A DNA stretch of 38,749 nucleotides, taken from IMG/VR virus record IMGVR_UViG_3300042525_000303, positions 1-38,749 of that record, one strand, 5' to 3'. Made by a program: the position numbers and the translations under genes. The number at the start of each line of letters is the position of its first letter. Positions within the stretch are counted from its first letter, which is position 1. Origin of the DNA: a virus. The notes under the pieces are model-generated. The model ran no database searches and was not told the DNA's origin. It was given only the letters and a program-made list of their open reading frames with translations. This document shows, one piece after another, positions 7,568 to 16,192 of this stretch.

Positions 7568-10500
7568 AAAAAGCCCAACTCAATTTAATAGATAAAGCCG
7601 TTGCTTTTCTGAACCCGCAAGGGGCAGTTAATCGGATGATTGCACGGCAGAAGCTCGTCAACTTCTCCTACGATGCCGTCAAATATACAAGGGAACGAAA
7701 GGGGCCGAGTTCGCTTTCTGGTGCGGAAGATTACCGAAGCAACTATGACCGAGTAGAGTTGATGAAAAGGGCGAGGGACTTGGCAGAGAATGTTGGCCTT
7801 GTTCGCTCCATCCTAATGAAGTTCGCCAGCCATACCGCCGCCAACATTTCCTACCAAGCCCGAACCGAGAACCCCGAAGTCAATACAGAGGTCGAGGCGT
7901 ATTGGGCAGAGTGGTGGGACAAGTGCGATCTAACCACAAGGCATACTGGTTCAACACTTATGCAAGTGGCGATGATGAGTATGTTGCGGGATGGTGACTT
8001 CCTTTTCGTTTTGGTTCGAGATAAGGACGGAAATCTAAAGATTCAAGGCATTGAGGCAGATAGATTGGGAGACCCATTCAAGGTTTATACAAGCCTAGAT
8101 TTGATCGGTGGAATCCATATTGATCGGGATACTGGTGCCCCAAGTGCCTACGATATTTATAATCGAAGCATCGGGGATTTCTACACCTACCAGACAACTA
8201 TCCCCTCAAGCCAAGCGTTCCACTTGTTCGACCCGCTCCGCATCGACCAGTACCGAGGAATCTCTGCTTTCCATACAGCCATCAATGATTGCACAGACAT
8301 CTACGACATTATCAACTTTGAGAAGATGGCCGCAAAGAACGCAAGCTCACAGGCTGGCATCGTGAAGAGGAATAACAACAATGCCTCAGATCTCTCCTCG
8401 CTGACAAACGATGAAGATCTCAATGGCAACACGATTAAGCTAGAGGCGATTGAGTCTGGCAAAATCTCCTACCTAGAACCCGGTGAGGACATCGTGTTTC
8501 CAGATGGGCCGAGCCGACCAAGCGGAGCATTTGCAGAGTTCCACAAGATTCTATTGAGGAACATTTGCCTTGGCCTTGGCATCCCTTACTCCTTCGCCGT
8601 TGACCCTTCCGCTATGTCTGGCCCGACTGCTCGCCTTGAAATGCAACAAGCAGGGCGAACCTTCCGCAGATACCAGAAGCTCCTAGATGATAAAGTGCTT
8701 CGACCGATTAAGAACATCGTTATTGCTGACGGAGTAGCTAGGGGATTGATCGAGGACAATGTTGGGAGCAGAACGACTAGGGGTATTTTCAATTTTGGGG
8801 CGAATGTCTCCATAGATTTGGGCAGAGAATCCGCTTCCGCAATCTCCGAGTTCAAGACTGGCCTCCGCACCGCCGCCGACATCTACGCAGAGCGAGGCCA
8901 AGATTTTGAAAGTGCTATGCGACAAAGGGCTATTGAGGCCAAGCTAGTTAAGGATTTAGCTGGGGAATACGAAGTATCAGCCGACACAATTTCCGATATT
9001 GCTATGCAGGGCTTACAGCGAGAAACCCAAGTTCAGACAGCACAAAAGCCAGCCGACCAGCCCCAAGGACAAGAGGGCGATGTGGATATGCTCGGTACGG
9101 CTTCACTCAATGGGGCACAAGTCGCATCCCTTATCAATGTTATCAATGCCGTGGCTATGGGTGCAGTTTCCAAGGAGGGTGCAGTATCTATTATCACCGC
9201 CGCCTTCCCGACCATCAGCCCAGACCAAGCGAGGGCAATCATCGCTGGGGTCAATGTTGGAACAACCATCCCGACCACCAAAGAAGAGAAACAGCAGATT
9301 GGGAAAGACCAAGGCGGGGATGCTTCTGGAGGATCGACACCCCCAGCCCCAGAACCTACTACGCCCCCGACCGCCCCCGCTGGCACTTCTCAAAAAAAAA
9401 GTAGTTTAGAGATTCTGGAAAGCCTAGACCCCGCATCTATCAAGATGCTGATTGAGGGGATGATGGGCGGGATTGAGTTGGCAAAATACGATGGGATTGA
9501 TTTTACCCCACCACAAGGGGCTAGGGATGCCGCTAAAAGAGCCTTGGATGTGCGGGAGACAAAACCACCCAGCCAAAGAGGAATGACCCCAGTAGGCATC
9601 GCCAGAGCTAGGGATTTGATGAATGGGGTAAAACTGTCTCCTGACACATTAAGGCGAATGTTGAGCTTCCTGACTCGCCACGAGGTCGATAAGAAGGGCA
9701 CAAGCTGGGATGAGCAGGGCAAGGGCTGGCAAGCGTGGAATGGATGGGGAGGCGATGCTGGTTACGCTTGGGCAAGGAAAGTGGTTGGGCAGATGGAGGC
9801 TAGGGACAAGAAAACCGAGTTCGTTGCTGGCAGGGATTGTGGGCAAGATGAGGGTGGAACTTTCGGGCCAGACAACAAGTGTGCCGTAGGATATGGCAGA
9901 CCCCCACTCAAGGGGGGATACACCCCAACCCGACCCGGTGGGAAATTCCCCAAGGATTACAAAAGGCCAACGGAACAAGGCAAAAGGGAAAAGCAAAAAA
10001 AACAGAAAGACACAACTCCACCGCCCCCACCGCCAAAACTCCCAGAACCACCAAAGCAAAAAGAAAGATCGCCAGAAGAAAAAAGACGAGACGAAATCAC
10101 AAATACATTTAAGGATGCTGGAATTGAGGCAAACATTCCAGAGAATATAGATAGGGCAAATGATATCGAAAAGTCATTCAAAAATCTAAAAGACAAGGGA
10201 TACGACATACCACCACCAGAAAGAATCCTAACTGCTGATTTAGGGGAAAAATATGGCTCTGCATTTGCTGGTTCATTTGCAGTTGCAACAACTGGGCAAG
10301 ATGGAAAGTCGGAAATGATTTTTGATGTTCAGTACAACAAGAGTGGAGATGGATTGGCAAACCAGCTAGATGACTTGGTGGAGGATAAATACTTTTCTTC
10401 AAAAGATATATTTGTTCACGAATATGCCCATAATGCACACGGTAAGGCCATAGGAATTGAACAATGGACTTCTCACATTGAGAATGGGTTTGGTTCTGGT

Positions 10501-10668
10501 CAAATGGCAGATAAAGAAATTCTAACTGCTGGCAAGGTAAGCACCTATGCGGCAAAAGACCCACTTGAATTTGTGGCAGAGGTTTTCTCTGGACACGTAA
10601 ATGGCGAGTCCTACGATAAAGATGTTTATGAATTATATAAGAAATATAAAGGGCCGAAATTACTATGA
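7564..10668 (+). CDS. Portal protein (lambda gpB-like) fused to a C-terminal zincin-like metalloprotease domain
   Basis: This is a 1034-residue multidomain protein with a GTG start overlapping the upstream stop. Residues about 1-470 are a lambda-family portal (RSNYDRVELMKRARDLAENV, MLRDGDFLFVLV, the PTARLEMQQAGRTFRRYQ phrase). A Gln/Pro-rich linker follows. Near residues 645-745 lies a conserved phage module (SPDTLRRMLSFLTRHEVDKK, then WNGWGGDAGYAWA), then a Cys-bearing GRDCGQDEGGTFGPDNKCAVG and a Pro-rich basic stretch. Residues about 840-1034 contain H952-E-Y-A-H956 and EFVAEVF (E1006), a gluzincin-like zinc site. Portals are normally 450-550 aa, so about half of this protein is extra. The extra part may process head proteins or act on the host when injected. 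Confidence 0.88.
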   Translation: MKKAQLNLIDKAVAFLNPQGAVNRMIARQKLVNFSYDAVKYTRERKGPSSLSGAEDYRSNYDRVELMKRARDLAENVGLVRSILMKFASHTAANISYQARTENPEVNTEVEAYWAEWWDKCDLTTRHTGSTLMQVAMMSMLRDGDFLFVLVRDKDGNLKIQGIEADRLGDPFKVYTSLDLIGGIHIDRDTGAPSAYDIYNRSIGDFYTYQTTIPSSQAFHLFDPLRIDQYRGISAFHTAINDCTDIYDIINFEKMAAKNASSQAGIVKRNNNNASDLSSLTNDEDLNGNTIKLEAIESGKISYLEPGEDIVFPDGPSRPSGAFAEFHKILLRNICLGLGIPYSFAVDPSAMSGPTARLEMQQAGRTFRRYQKLLDDKVLRPIKNIVIADGVARGLIEDNVGSRTTRGIFNFGANVSIDLGRESASAISEFKTGLRTAADIYAERGQDFESAMRQRAIEAKLVKDLAGEYEVSADTISDIAMQGLQRETQVQTAQKPADQPQGQEGDVDMLGTASLNGAQVASLINVINAVAMGAVSKEGAVSIITAAFPTISPDQARAIIAGVNVGTTIPTTKEEKQQIGKDQGGDASGGSTPPAPEPTTPPTAPAGTSQKKSSLEILESLDPASIKMLIEGMMGGIELAKYDGIDFTPPQGARDAAKRALDVRETKPPSQRGMTPVGIARARDLMNGVKLSPDTLRRMLSFLTRHEVDKKGTSWDEQGKGWQAWNGWGGDAGYAWARKVVGQMEARDKKTEFVAGRDCGQDEGGTFGPDNKCAVGYGRPPLKGGYTPTRPGGKFPKDYKRPTEQGKREKQKKQKDTTPPPPPPKLPEPPKQKERSPEEKRRDEITNTFKDAGIEANIPENIDRANDIEKSFKNLKDKGYDIPPPERILTADLGEKYGSAFAGSFAVATTGQDGKSEMIFDVQYNKSGDGLANQLDDLVEDKYFSSKDIFVHEYAHNAHGKAIGIEQWTSHIENGFGSGQMADKEILTAGKVSTYAAKDPLEFVAEVFSGHVNGESYDKDVYELYKKYKGPKLL

Positions 10669-11141
10669 TGTTTGCACCTAAAGATTTCACAATAGAAAAG
10701 CATAAAGAGGCTATGTTGATCTACGGAAGGAACTTGTTGCAACCAAGCCCTAAAGAACTAGCCCGACCAGTCTCCCAAACCCCAGCCCCTCCCAAGGAAC
10801 GAATCAAAGGCTCAAAGGAGAATCCAAAAGGCACGGCATCCACTAGGAGCAAAGCTGGTGACATAGAGATTTCATCCGAGAACGAGGAGGCATTGAAGAA
10901 CAAGATTGCCGAGTTCAAAGACAAGCACCCATCAAGGAAAGCCCCTAGCCTTGGAGCATTAAAGAAAGTGTTTCGTAGGGGGGCGGGTGCATTCTCCACT
11001 AGCTTTAGGCCAACGATTTCCGGGGGAAAGCCCAACTCACGCAACGCTTGGGCGATGGCTAGGGTGAACAAGTTTCTCAAGATGGCGGGTGGGGGTGAGG
11101 TCAAGAAGTCATACCGAGCGGCAGACGGCGATCTTCTTTGA
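10665..11141 (+). CDS. Small phage protein with RRGAGAFS-type module
   Basis: This 158-residue protein has a Pro/Lys-rich N-terminal half. The C-terminal half contains LGALKKVFRRGAGAFSTSFR followed by RNAWAMARVNKFLK. I recall this pattern from many uncharacterised phage proteins encoded next to portal or protease genes, often in the same proteins as the GGDAG module seen in the portal extension. The ATG overlaps the portal stop (ATGA). It probably belongs to head assembly; no activity can be assigned. Confidence 0.6.
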   Translation: MMFAPKDFTIEKHKEAMLIYGRNLLQPSPKELARPVSQTPAPPKERIKGSKENPKGTASTRSKAGDIEISSENEEALKNKIAEFKDKHPSRKAPSLGALKKVFRRGAGAFSTSFRPTISGGKPNSRNAWAMARVNKFLKMAGGGEVKKSYRAADGDLL

Positions 11142-11158
11142 CATAACCTCGATGCTTT

Positions 11159-12232
11159 ATGCCCCTACCCATTCCCTCTGCTGACGAATCCGAGCAAGAC
11201 TTTGTTTCCCGCTTTATGGGAGACGAGCAAGCCATCAGCGACTTTCCAGACGAACAACAAAGGGCGGCGGTTGCCTATTCTACTTATCGGGACGAGGAGA
11301 TGGAGGAAATGGAGCTGGGAGGGGTGAGCATTTTGGAGGTGGGAGAGGCTAAAGGACACGACCTTTTCGTGGATAAGATCAGCCTAGAGACTGCCCTCAA
11401 ACTTATGAAGGGAGCAAGGAACGGAATTAAGGTGAAGATCAACCACGGCTCTGGTCTCGAAAGTGTCGTAGCCTTCGCCAGAAACCCCCGCATCGAAGGG
11501 GACAAGCTAGTGGCCGACCTCCGCTTGCTCCGCAACTCACCCCACTATGGCCTTATCAAAGAGATGGCATCCGAAGCCCCCGACCAGTTTGGGGTTTCAT
11601 TGGCTTTCGTGAATGAGTCCGAGACGATTAATGGCAAGGATTATATTCGCCCCCAGAGCATCGCCTCTGCTGATTTAGTTTCCAGCCCAGCCGCCACAAA
11701 CGGATTGTTTGAGGAGATGGTGAAGTTTATGGAAAAACTCGGTTATGTGCAGGGAGGCAAGACCATCCCAGCCGTAGCCAAAGAAGCCGTGGAGGAAGCT
11801 CCACTTGACAAAAAGGACAAATCAAATATGGAAAACAACGATTATAAGAAAGATATGGACGAAATTAAGGTTCGTCTCGCCGCATTGGAAGATGCGATGA
11901 AACCCAAAGAAGAAATGAAGAAAGAGGAGATGGCCGAGGAAGCTCCAAAGATCGTCATCGAAAAAGAAGACGAAGATGAAAAAGAGGAGACCAAGGAAGA
12001 GATGAGCGAAGTGGTGAAGAAAGTTCTGACCGAGTTCGGCATTAAGCCCATCCCCGCCTCCCCTTCAATCGAAGTTCCTTCCGAGAAAAAGGAAGAACCC
12101 AAAACTTTTGAAGCTCTCGTGGCCGCCCATAGCGACTACGGAACAAGCAAGCTCAAGGCGATGAAAGCCGTGATGCTCTCTAACCCAACCGAATACTCCG
12201 AGGCTCTGTCTCGTGGTATTACCAAACTATAA
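11159..12232 (+). CDS. Prohead protease fused to scaffold domain
   Basis: This is a 357-residue protein. After a short N-terminal phage module (MPLPIPSADESEQDFVSRFM), residues 55-200 look like the herpesvirus-type/HK97 prohead protease fold, with H96 in VKINHG and S147 in FGVSLAF. The 51-residue spacing is close to that of the catalytic His and Ser in HK97 gp4. From about residue 224 the sequence becomes very acidic and Lys/Glu rich with a coiled-coil pattern, typical of a scaffold. The protease would remove the scaffold from the capsid interior after assembly. It lies directly before the decoration and capsid genes. Confidence 0.8.
   Translation: MPLPIPSADESEQDFVSRFMGDEQAISDFPDEQQRAAVAYSTYRDEEMEEMELGGVSILEVGEAKGHDLFVDKISLETALKLMKGARNGIKVKINHGSGLESVVAFARNPRIEGDKLVADLRLLRNSPHYGLIKEMASEAPDQFGVSLAFVNESETINGKDYIRPQSIASADLVSSPAATNGLFEEMVKFMEKLGYVQGGKTIPAVAKEAVEEAPLDKKDKSNMENNDYKKDMDEIKVRLAALEDAMKPKEEMKKEEMAEEAPKIVIEKEDEDEKEETKEEMSEVVKKVLTEFGIKPIPASPSIEVPSEKKEEPKTFEALVAAHSDYGTSKLKAMKAVMLSNPTEYSEALSRGITKL
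11828..12232 (+). CDS. Candidate internal start producing free scaffold protein (in frame)
   Basis: An in-frame ATG at codon 224 of the protease gene (MENNDYKKDMDEIK) marks the exact border between the protease domain and the acidic coiled-coil tail. AAGGAC at 11813-11818 lies nine bases upstream, a reasonable ribosome site. Lambda makes its scaffold Nu3 from an internal start inside the protease gene C, so the arrangement has a precedent. The product would be 134 residues. This is an inference from position and leader. Confidence 0.5.
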   Translation: MENNDYKKDMDEIKVRLAALEDAMKPKEEMKKEEMAEEAPKIVIEKEDEDEKEETKEEMSEVVKKVLTEFGIKPIPASPSIEVPSEKKEEPKTFEALVAAHSDYGTSKLKAMKAVMLSNPTEYSEALSRGITKL

Positions 12233-12250
12233 CCAAAGGATAATACTAAA

Positions 12251-12610
12251 ATGGCAACAAATATTGACGGTGGTGCAATTCGCACCTTTAACTTCGCTTC
12301 GGCGATTTCGGCTTACCGATTCGTTCAAATCGGAACAGATGGATTGGCAGTAGCGGCAGTCTCCGGCACGGCTCGTGCAGTTGGCTCTACTATTTCCGAT
12401 GTAGCGGCTGGTGACAACGGTGCAGTCAAGCTGTTCTACCCAACCTTTTTTGCAACTTGTGATGTGGCGATTGCCGCTGGTGGCCTTGTGGCTACTAGCA
12501 CGGCTGGCCTCGTGACAACTGCGGCGGCCAATGTTGGCATCGTCGGAGTTGCTCTCGAAGGCGGTGCGGCTGATGCAGTAATCGAAGTCGCAGTTCCCTT
12601 AACCCAGTAA
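12251..12610 (+). CDS. Capsid decoration protein (DUF2190-like)
   Basis: This is a 119-residue, Ala/Gly/Val-rich protein. The phrases YRFVQIGTDGLAVAAV, GTARAVGSTISDVAAGDNGA and VGIVGVALEGG match DUF2190-type proteins, which are capsid-stabilising decoration proteins with a small beta-barrel fold. It sits between protease/scaffold and major capsid, the same position as lambda gpD. A leader AACCAAAGGATAATACTAAA precedes the ATG. It would bind the expanded head as trimers or spikes. Confidence 0.75.
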   Translation: MATNIDGGAIRTFNFASAISAYRFVQIGTDGLAVAAVSGTARAVGSTISDVAAGDNGAVKLFYPTFFATCDVAIAAGGLVATSTAGLVTTAAANVGIVGVALEGGAADAVIEVAVPLTQ

Positions 12611-12616
12611 TTTAAC

Positions 12617-12630
12617 CAACCAAGAAAGAA
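12617..12630 (+). promoter_or_regulatory. Shared leader motif CAACCAAGAAAGAA before the capsid gene
   Basis: This exact 14-base word lies 10 bases before the major capsid ATG and recurs at 34130-34143 and 34370-34383, each time between a stop codon and a start codon. It is A-rich and lacks a good Shine-Dalgarno core. A translation-enhancing leader is a plausible role. Confidence 0.5.
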
Positions 12631-12639
12631 TATAAATAT

Positions 12640-13611
12640 ATGGCATACGTAAGTGGTGGTACAACGATTCGAGCAGACATCAACCAAGCGTTGATCGAAG
12701 CTCCTCAAGCCGATGTCGGTTTGATCGGTTCGCAACTTCTCCCTTTGCAGAATGTTGATGCAAAGAGCGGAACATACCTAAAGGTTCAACTCGGCGGTGC
12801 AGAGTTGCTGACCAACAATGCGGCGGCTCGTGATTCTGGTTCGGGATACAACCGAGGGATTCGCTCCTTCAGTTCTGCGAACTACAGCACGGACGAATTT
12901 GGACTTGAGGAGATCGTGCCGGACGATACCGCTAAAGACCTAAACAGGTTTTTTTCGTACGAGGCAGAAACTGCCAAGTTCTTGCTCCGTCAGTTGAAAC
13001 TCTCCCACGAGAAGCGGGTTTCCGATCTTCTCTGGGCTGGTTCGACTCCCTTCACCATCGCTGACCAGACTCGTGCAGTAGCCTACACGAACACGAACAT
13101 CGCCACGGTTGATGTGGCTCGTGACGTAGCGGCCGCCAAACTCGCTCTTAACCAGTATGGTTATGAAGTGAATTGTATTGCGATGTCTGCCAATGTGTTT
13201 GAGTTGATCAGACGCTCCACCCTCCTACAAAATCAGTTCTTCGGAGTTATCTCCAATACTGGTGCAAGGTTGTTGAGCGAAGCTGAAATTGCGGCGGCTC
13301 TCGGAGTTCAAAACCTCCTCGTTGGTCGTGCGGCGATCAACTCTGCTGGCAAGAACAAAGCCTACTCTGGTTCGTTCGTTGTTCCAGATACCAAGATCAT
13401 CGTAGGTCAGATTGCTGGTGGTGAGTTCACCGCTGGTGGAATCGGACGCACCTTGGTCTGGTCGGGTGACTCGGCTGGTGGTTTCGTTAGCGAAAGCTAT
13501 CGTGACGAAGCTCGCCGTAGCCAAGTGTTGCGGGTTCGTATGAACACGGACGAAGTTGTGATTGACCCGAACGCCGCCGTTCGTATCACCACCAACTACT
13601 CCGCTAGCTAA
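12640..13611 (+). CDS. Major capsid protein
   Basis: This 323-residue protein lies after the protease and decoration genes and before a strong terminator, the standard position for the capsid gene. Features typical of HK97-fold capsids include an N-terminal ADINQALIEAPQADVGLIGS, a long helix ETAKFLLRQLKLSHEKRVSD (the spine helix), then MSANVFELIRRS and a C-terminal VRMNTDEVVIDPNAAVRI. The codon choice looks smoother and richer in C-ending codons than in the genes after the terminator, as expected for a highly expressed protein. The leader is the A-rich CAACCAAGAAAGAA word rather than a standard ribosome site. Confidence 0.85.
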   Translation: MAYVSGGTTIRADINQALIEAPQADVGLIGSQLLPLQNVDAKSGTYLKVQLGGAELLTNNAAARDSGSGYNRGIRSFSSANYSTDEFGLEEIVPDDTAKDLNRFFSYEAETAKFLLRQLKLSHEKRVSDLLWAGSTPFTIADQTRAVAYTNTNIATVDVARDVAAAKLALNQYGYEVNCIAMSANVFELIRRSTLLQNQFFGVISNTGARLLSEAEIAAALGVQNLLVGRAAINSAGKNKAYSGSFVVPDTKIIVGQIAGGEFTAGGIGRTLVWSGDSAGGFVSESYRDEARRSQVLRVRMNTDEVVIDPNAAVRITTNYSAS

Positions 13612-13641
13612 AGATTGCTGTTGGTTGTTTCCTCTGAAGAA

Positions 13642-13680
13642 GGGGGAGTGGGTGAATAACCCGCTCCCCCTTTTTCTTTT
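13642..13680 (+). terminator. Rho-independent terminator after the capsid gene
   Basis: A 12-bp stem (13642-13653 with 13659-13670, one G-U pair) closes a 5-base loop GAATA and is followed by TTTTTCTTTT. It ends the head transcript right after the major capsid gene and insulates the downstream sugar/methyl cargo block. It is the only strong intrinsic terminator seen in the window. Confidence 0.93.
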
Positions 13681-13689
13681 AATTGACAT
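13681..13689 (+). repeat. Left copy of 9-bp direct repeat AATTGACAT flanking the cargo block
   Basis: AATTGACAT here matches 18711-18719 exactly. The two copies bracket the seven-gene glycosyltransferase/methyltransferase block. TTGACA also looks like a -35 box, but no matching -10 is placed 16-18 bases downstream. Confidence 0.45.
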
Positions 13690-13717
13690 CCCCTAATAAT
13701 TAGAAATCCTAGTCTAA

Positions 13718-15373
13718 ATGAAAATCCCTATTTCCCTTTACCTAATCGCTGGAAATGAAGAAGCCCACATCAAGCGAGTCATTGAATCCTTTAAGCCCAT
13801 CGCAGAAGAAGTTATTGTTTGTATGGCTAGGGGGTCAGCTACGCCAGACAAGACAGAAGAGATCGCCCTTTCGCTTGGGGCTAAAGTCATTCACTACAAG
13901 AATAAGAAAACTGATTGGCCTCACATAGACGATTTTGCTTCTGCTAGAAACACAGCCCTAGATGCTTGTAAGAACGAGTGGTCTATTTGGGTAGATGCCG
14001 ATGATGTAATGGCAGAGGGTGGGGAGAAGGTTTTGCAAGAGGGGTTGGAACAAGCTGAAAAAGTGGGGGCTGAAATTGTTTGCTTTAGGTATCTAGTTGA
14101 GAATGCCGGATTGAATCCTATTCGAGAGATGGCCTTACGCAAGGGGTGTGGTAGGTGGAGGAACAGAGTTCACGAAGCCCTTGAGCCAAACGATAGGAAC
14201 AAGTTATTAGCCATTGATAAAGTGTTTAGGATTCACCGCCCGATTACAAGCAAGGCAGATTCAGCAGATAGAAACCATCGCATCCTAGCAGACGAGCTAA
14301 CCTCTACCCCATTCAATCTTTACTATCAGCACCAAGAGTTTTTCTTGAGGGGTCAAGTGGATAAAGCGATTGAGGTGGGGGAAAGAGCCTTGGCTTTCCC
14401 AGACCTAGACGAGACTCTCAAATATGAGCTTCTATGCAACCTTGGGAGATGCTCGCCAAGCGAGAAGAGGTTTAGATATTTAGGGGAAGCGATTGGAGTC
14501 AATCCTATTCGCAGAGAGGCTTATTTTTATTTGATGGCTGAATATTCTGCAAGGGGGGATTGGGCAAAGGCTTGGCATTCTGGAAGGGCTTGTATGGCTA
14601 TGCCAAAGCCGAATCTTCATTACTGGAATCAAGTTCACGCCGTCTACGACTGGCAAGCCCTCGATGGATACCGGATGGCCTCTATCTGCTACAACCAAAA
14701 AGAGGAAGTAGCCAAGCTGGTGAATATGTATCCCAAGCCAAAGATAAGCATTGTCCACGCTACAAGAGGCCGCCCCCAGTTGGCCTTCCAGCGGAAGATG
14801 CAATGGCTGGCTTTAGCCAAAGAACCCCTAGCAGTCGAGTGGTTGTTTATGGTCGATCACGATGAGGCAGTTGATTACACCCCGCACGAAGGCAAAAGGG
14901 TTAATCCGGGTGGAATTATCAATGCTTGGAACGAGGGGGCAAAGATGGCAAAAAGCGAGGTTATTGTGCAAATGAGCGATGATTGGAGTCCACCGAGGTA
15001 TTGGGATGCCCTAATTTTGAGCAGAATCGACAACCTAGAGGCCGAAAGGGTTCTGGCGGTATCAGATGGCCTTCGAACCGATAAACTGCTTTGTATGGCT
15101 ATCCTAACGCAAAAGAGGCTACGGAAGCAGGGGGGGTATATGTTCCACCCAGACTACCAAGATAGTGATGGCATCTATTCAGACAACGAGTTCACGGATA
15201 GAGCCTACCAAGACGATTGTGTAATTGAAGCTAGGGACTTGGTATTTAGGCACGAGAACCCTATGTTTGCAGGGGGCAATCCAGACGAACAACTAAAGAA
15301 TCACAACAAACCAGAATACTACGAGAAAGGAAAAGCTATCTATGAAAAACGCAAAGCAAATAATTGGATGTAG
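13718..15373 (+). CDS. Two-domain glycosyltransferase (GT2 + TPR-like + second GT-A-like)
   Basis: This is a 551-residue protein. Residues 1-130 are a GT-A family 2 glycosyltransferase: SLYLIAGNEEAHIKRVIESF at the N-terminus and the metal/nucleotide motif VDADD at 92-96. Residues about 190-315 are helical and TPR-like. From residue 342 a second GT-A-like domain starts (KISIVHATRGRPQ), with an acidic pair in QMSDDWSPP (D421, D422) and a downstream SDGLRTDKL. Two catalytic-type domains could add two sugars or alternate activities. Donor and acceptor are unknown. It opens the cargo block after the capsid terminator and has no evident Shine-Dalgarno. Confidence 0.85.
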   Translation: MKIPISLYLIAGNEEAHIKRVIESFKPIAEEVIVCMARGSATPDKTEEIALSLGAKVIHYKNKKTDWPHIDDFASARNTALDACKNEWSIWVDADDVMAEGGEKVLQEGLEQAEKVGAEIVCFRYLVENAGLNPIREMALRKGCGRWRNRVHEALEPNDRNKLLAIDKVFRIHRPITSKADSADRNHRILADELTSTPFNLYYQHQEFFLRGQVDKAIEVGERALAFPDLDETLKYELLCNLGRCSPSEKRFRYLGEAIGVNPIRREAYFYLMAEYSARGDWAKAWHSGRACMAMPKPNLHYWNQVHAVYDWQALDGYRMASICYNQKEEVAKLVNMYPKPKISIVHATRGRPQLAFQRKMQWLALAKEPLAVEWLFMVDHDEAVDYTPHEGKRVNPGGIINAWNEGAKMAKSEVIVQMSDDWSPPRYWDALILSRIDNLEAERVLAVSDGLRTDKLLCMAILTQKRLRKQGGYMFHPDYQDSDGIYSDNEFTDRAYQDDCVIEARDLVFRHENPMFAGGNPDEQLKNHNKPEYYEKGKAIYEKRKANNWM

Positions 15374-15596
15374 GAAATCAAAAAAGGGGGAGGACACGAA
15401 GGGGCTTGGCACAATTACTTTTGGCAAGTCTCGTCTCGACAAAACAAAGTATGTGCTAGTCGATATTACCTATGATGAGAAGGCGGGGAAGGAATTGTAT
15501 GAGGCTGGGATGATTGCCTTGAAGCACGACCCAGAATCCGTGATTGAGTACGCAATCAAAAAAGCATTAGCTGGGATGGCGAAATGCAAGAAGTAA
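15342..15596 (+). CDS. Hypothetical protein within the cargo block, 84 aa
   Basis: The ATG at 15342 lies inside the end of the glycosyltransferase gene in another frame and is preceded by AAAGGA about eight bases upstream, which supports it. The protein has a short basic N-terminus with one Cys, a beta-rich middle (GTITFGKSRLDKTKYVLVDI) and a helical Lys-rich C-terminus. No family is recognised. Its overlap with genes on both sides indicates co-translation with the sugar/methyl block. Confidence 0.55.
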   Translation: MKNAKQIIGCRKSKKGEDTKGLGTITFGKSRLDKTKYVLVDITYDEKAGKELYEAGMIALKHDPESVIEYAIKKALAGMAKCKK

Positions 15597-16192
15597 CCAT
15601 TCACGATTCATTTGGAAAAGCCCTTGCAAAATATAGTGAGGGGCTGGATGTTGGCCTAGAGATCGGGGGAGGAACCGGGGATGGCTCAACTCAATGTATT
15701 AGGACAAAAAGGCTATTCAGCATAGAGAACCACCCAGACCGCACCGGAAGGCACTCAATGAATCTATCTGCAAGGGGGGGCGTTGCCATCAACGGCACGG
15801 CAACCCTATCAAAGCTATGGATGAACAAAAACGATATCGAGGAGTTTTACCGAACCACCAAAACAAACCTCAACCAATACCCCCTCGAAACAATTTTAGG
15901 CTGGCACAATGTCTGCCTAGAGACTGCCTTCCCTTGTTCAACCAACGCCATTGAGGACATTCACTTTGAGCATAAGGTAGATTTCAACTTTGTGCTGATT
16001 GATGGCTCGCCCTTTTCTGGTGAGGCCGAACTTCGTTGCGTCCGTCCATTCCTAGCGGAGAAAGCAATCATCGCCCTAGACGATGTGAACGACATCAAGA
16101 ACTTGGCAAACTACAACAAGCTCAAGGGATTTGCGGAACTGCTCTGGGAGGATTGGTCGGTGCGAAATGGTGCGGCCATCTTTCAGTTATGA
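15584..16192 (+). CDS. Class I SAM-dependent methyltransferase-like protein
   Basis: This 202-residue protein contains LEIGGGTGDGSTQCI, the Gly-rich SAM-binding motif I, then FSIENHPDR (motif II, acidic end of strand 2). Later, FVLIDGSPFSGEAELR and AIIALDDV are the motif IV-like and following strand regions. This fits a Rossmann-fold methyltransferase of the kind found in sugar or O-antigen gene clusters. The 3' end overlaps the next methyltransferase by ATGA. The substrate is unknown; context suggests a sugar or glycan. Confidence 0.65.
   Translation: MQEVTIHDSFGKALAKYSEGLDVGLEIGGGTGDGSTQCIRTKRLFSIENHPDRTGRHSMNLSARGGVAINGTATLSKLWMNKNDIEEFYRTTKTNLNQYPLETILGWHNVCLETAFPCSTNAIEDIHFEHKVDFNFVLIDGSPFSGEAELRCVRPFLAEKAIIALDDVNDIKNLANYNKLKGFAELLWEDWSVRNGAAIFQL

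Noticed and set aside
16036-16188. Longer start for the FkbM-type methyltransferase
   Set aside because: The extra 51 codons fully overlay the preceding methyltransferase gene and contain no fold element. The ATG at 16189 with a four-base overlap is more natural.
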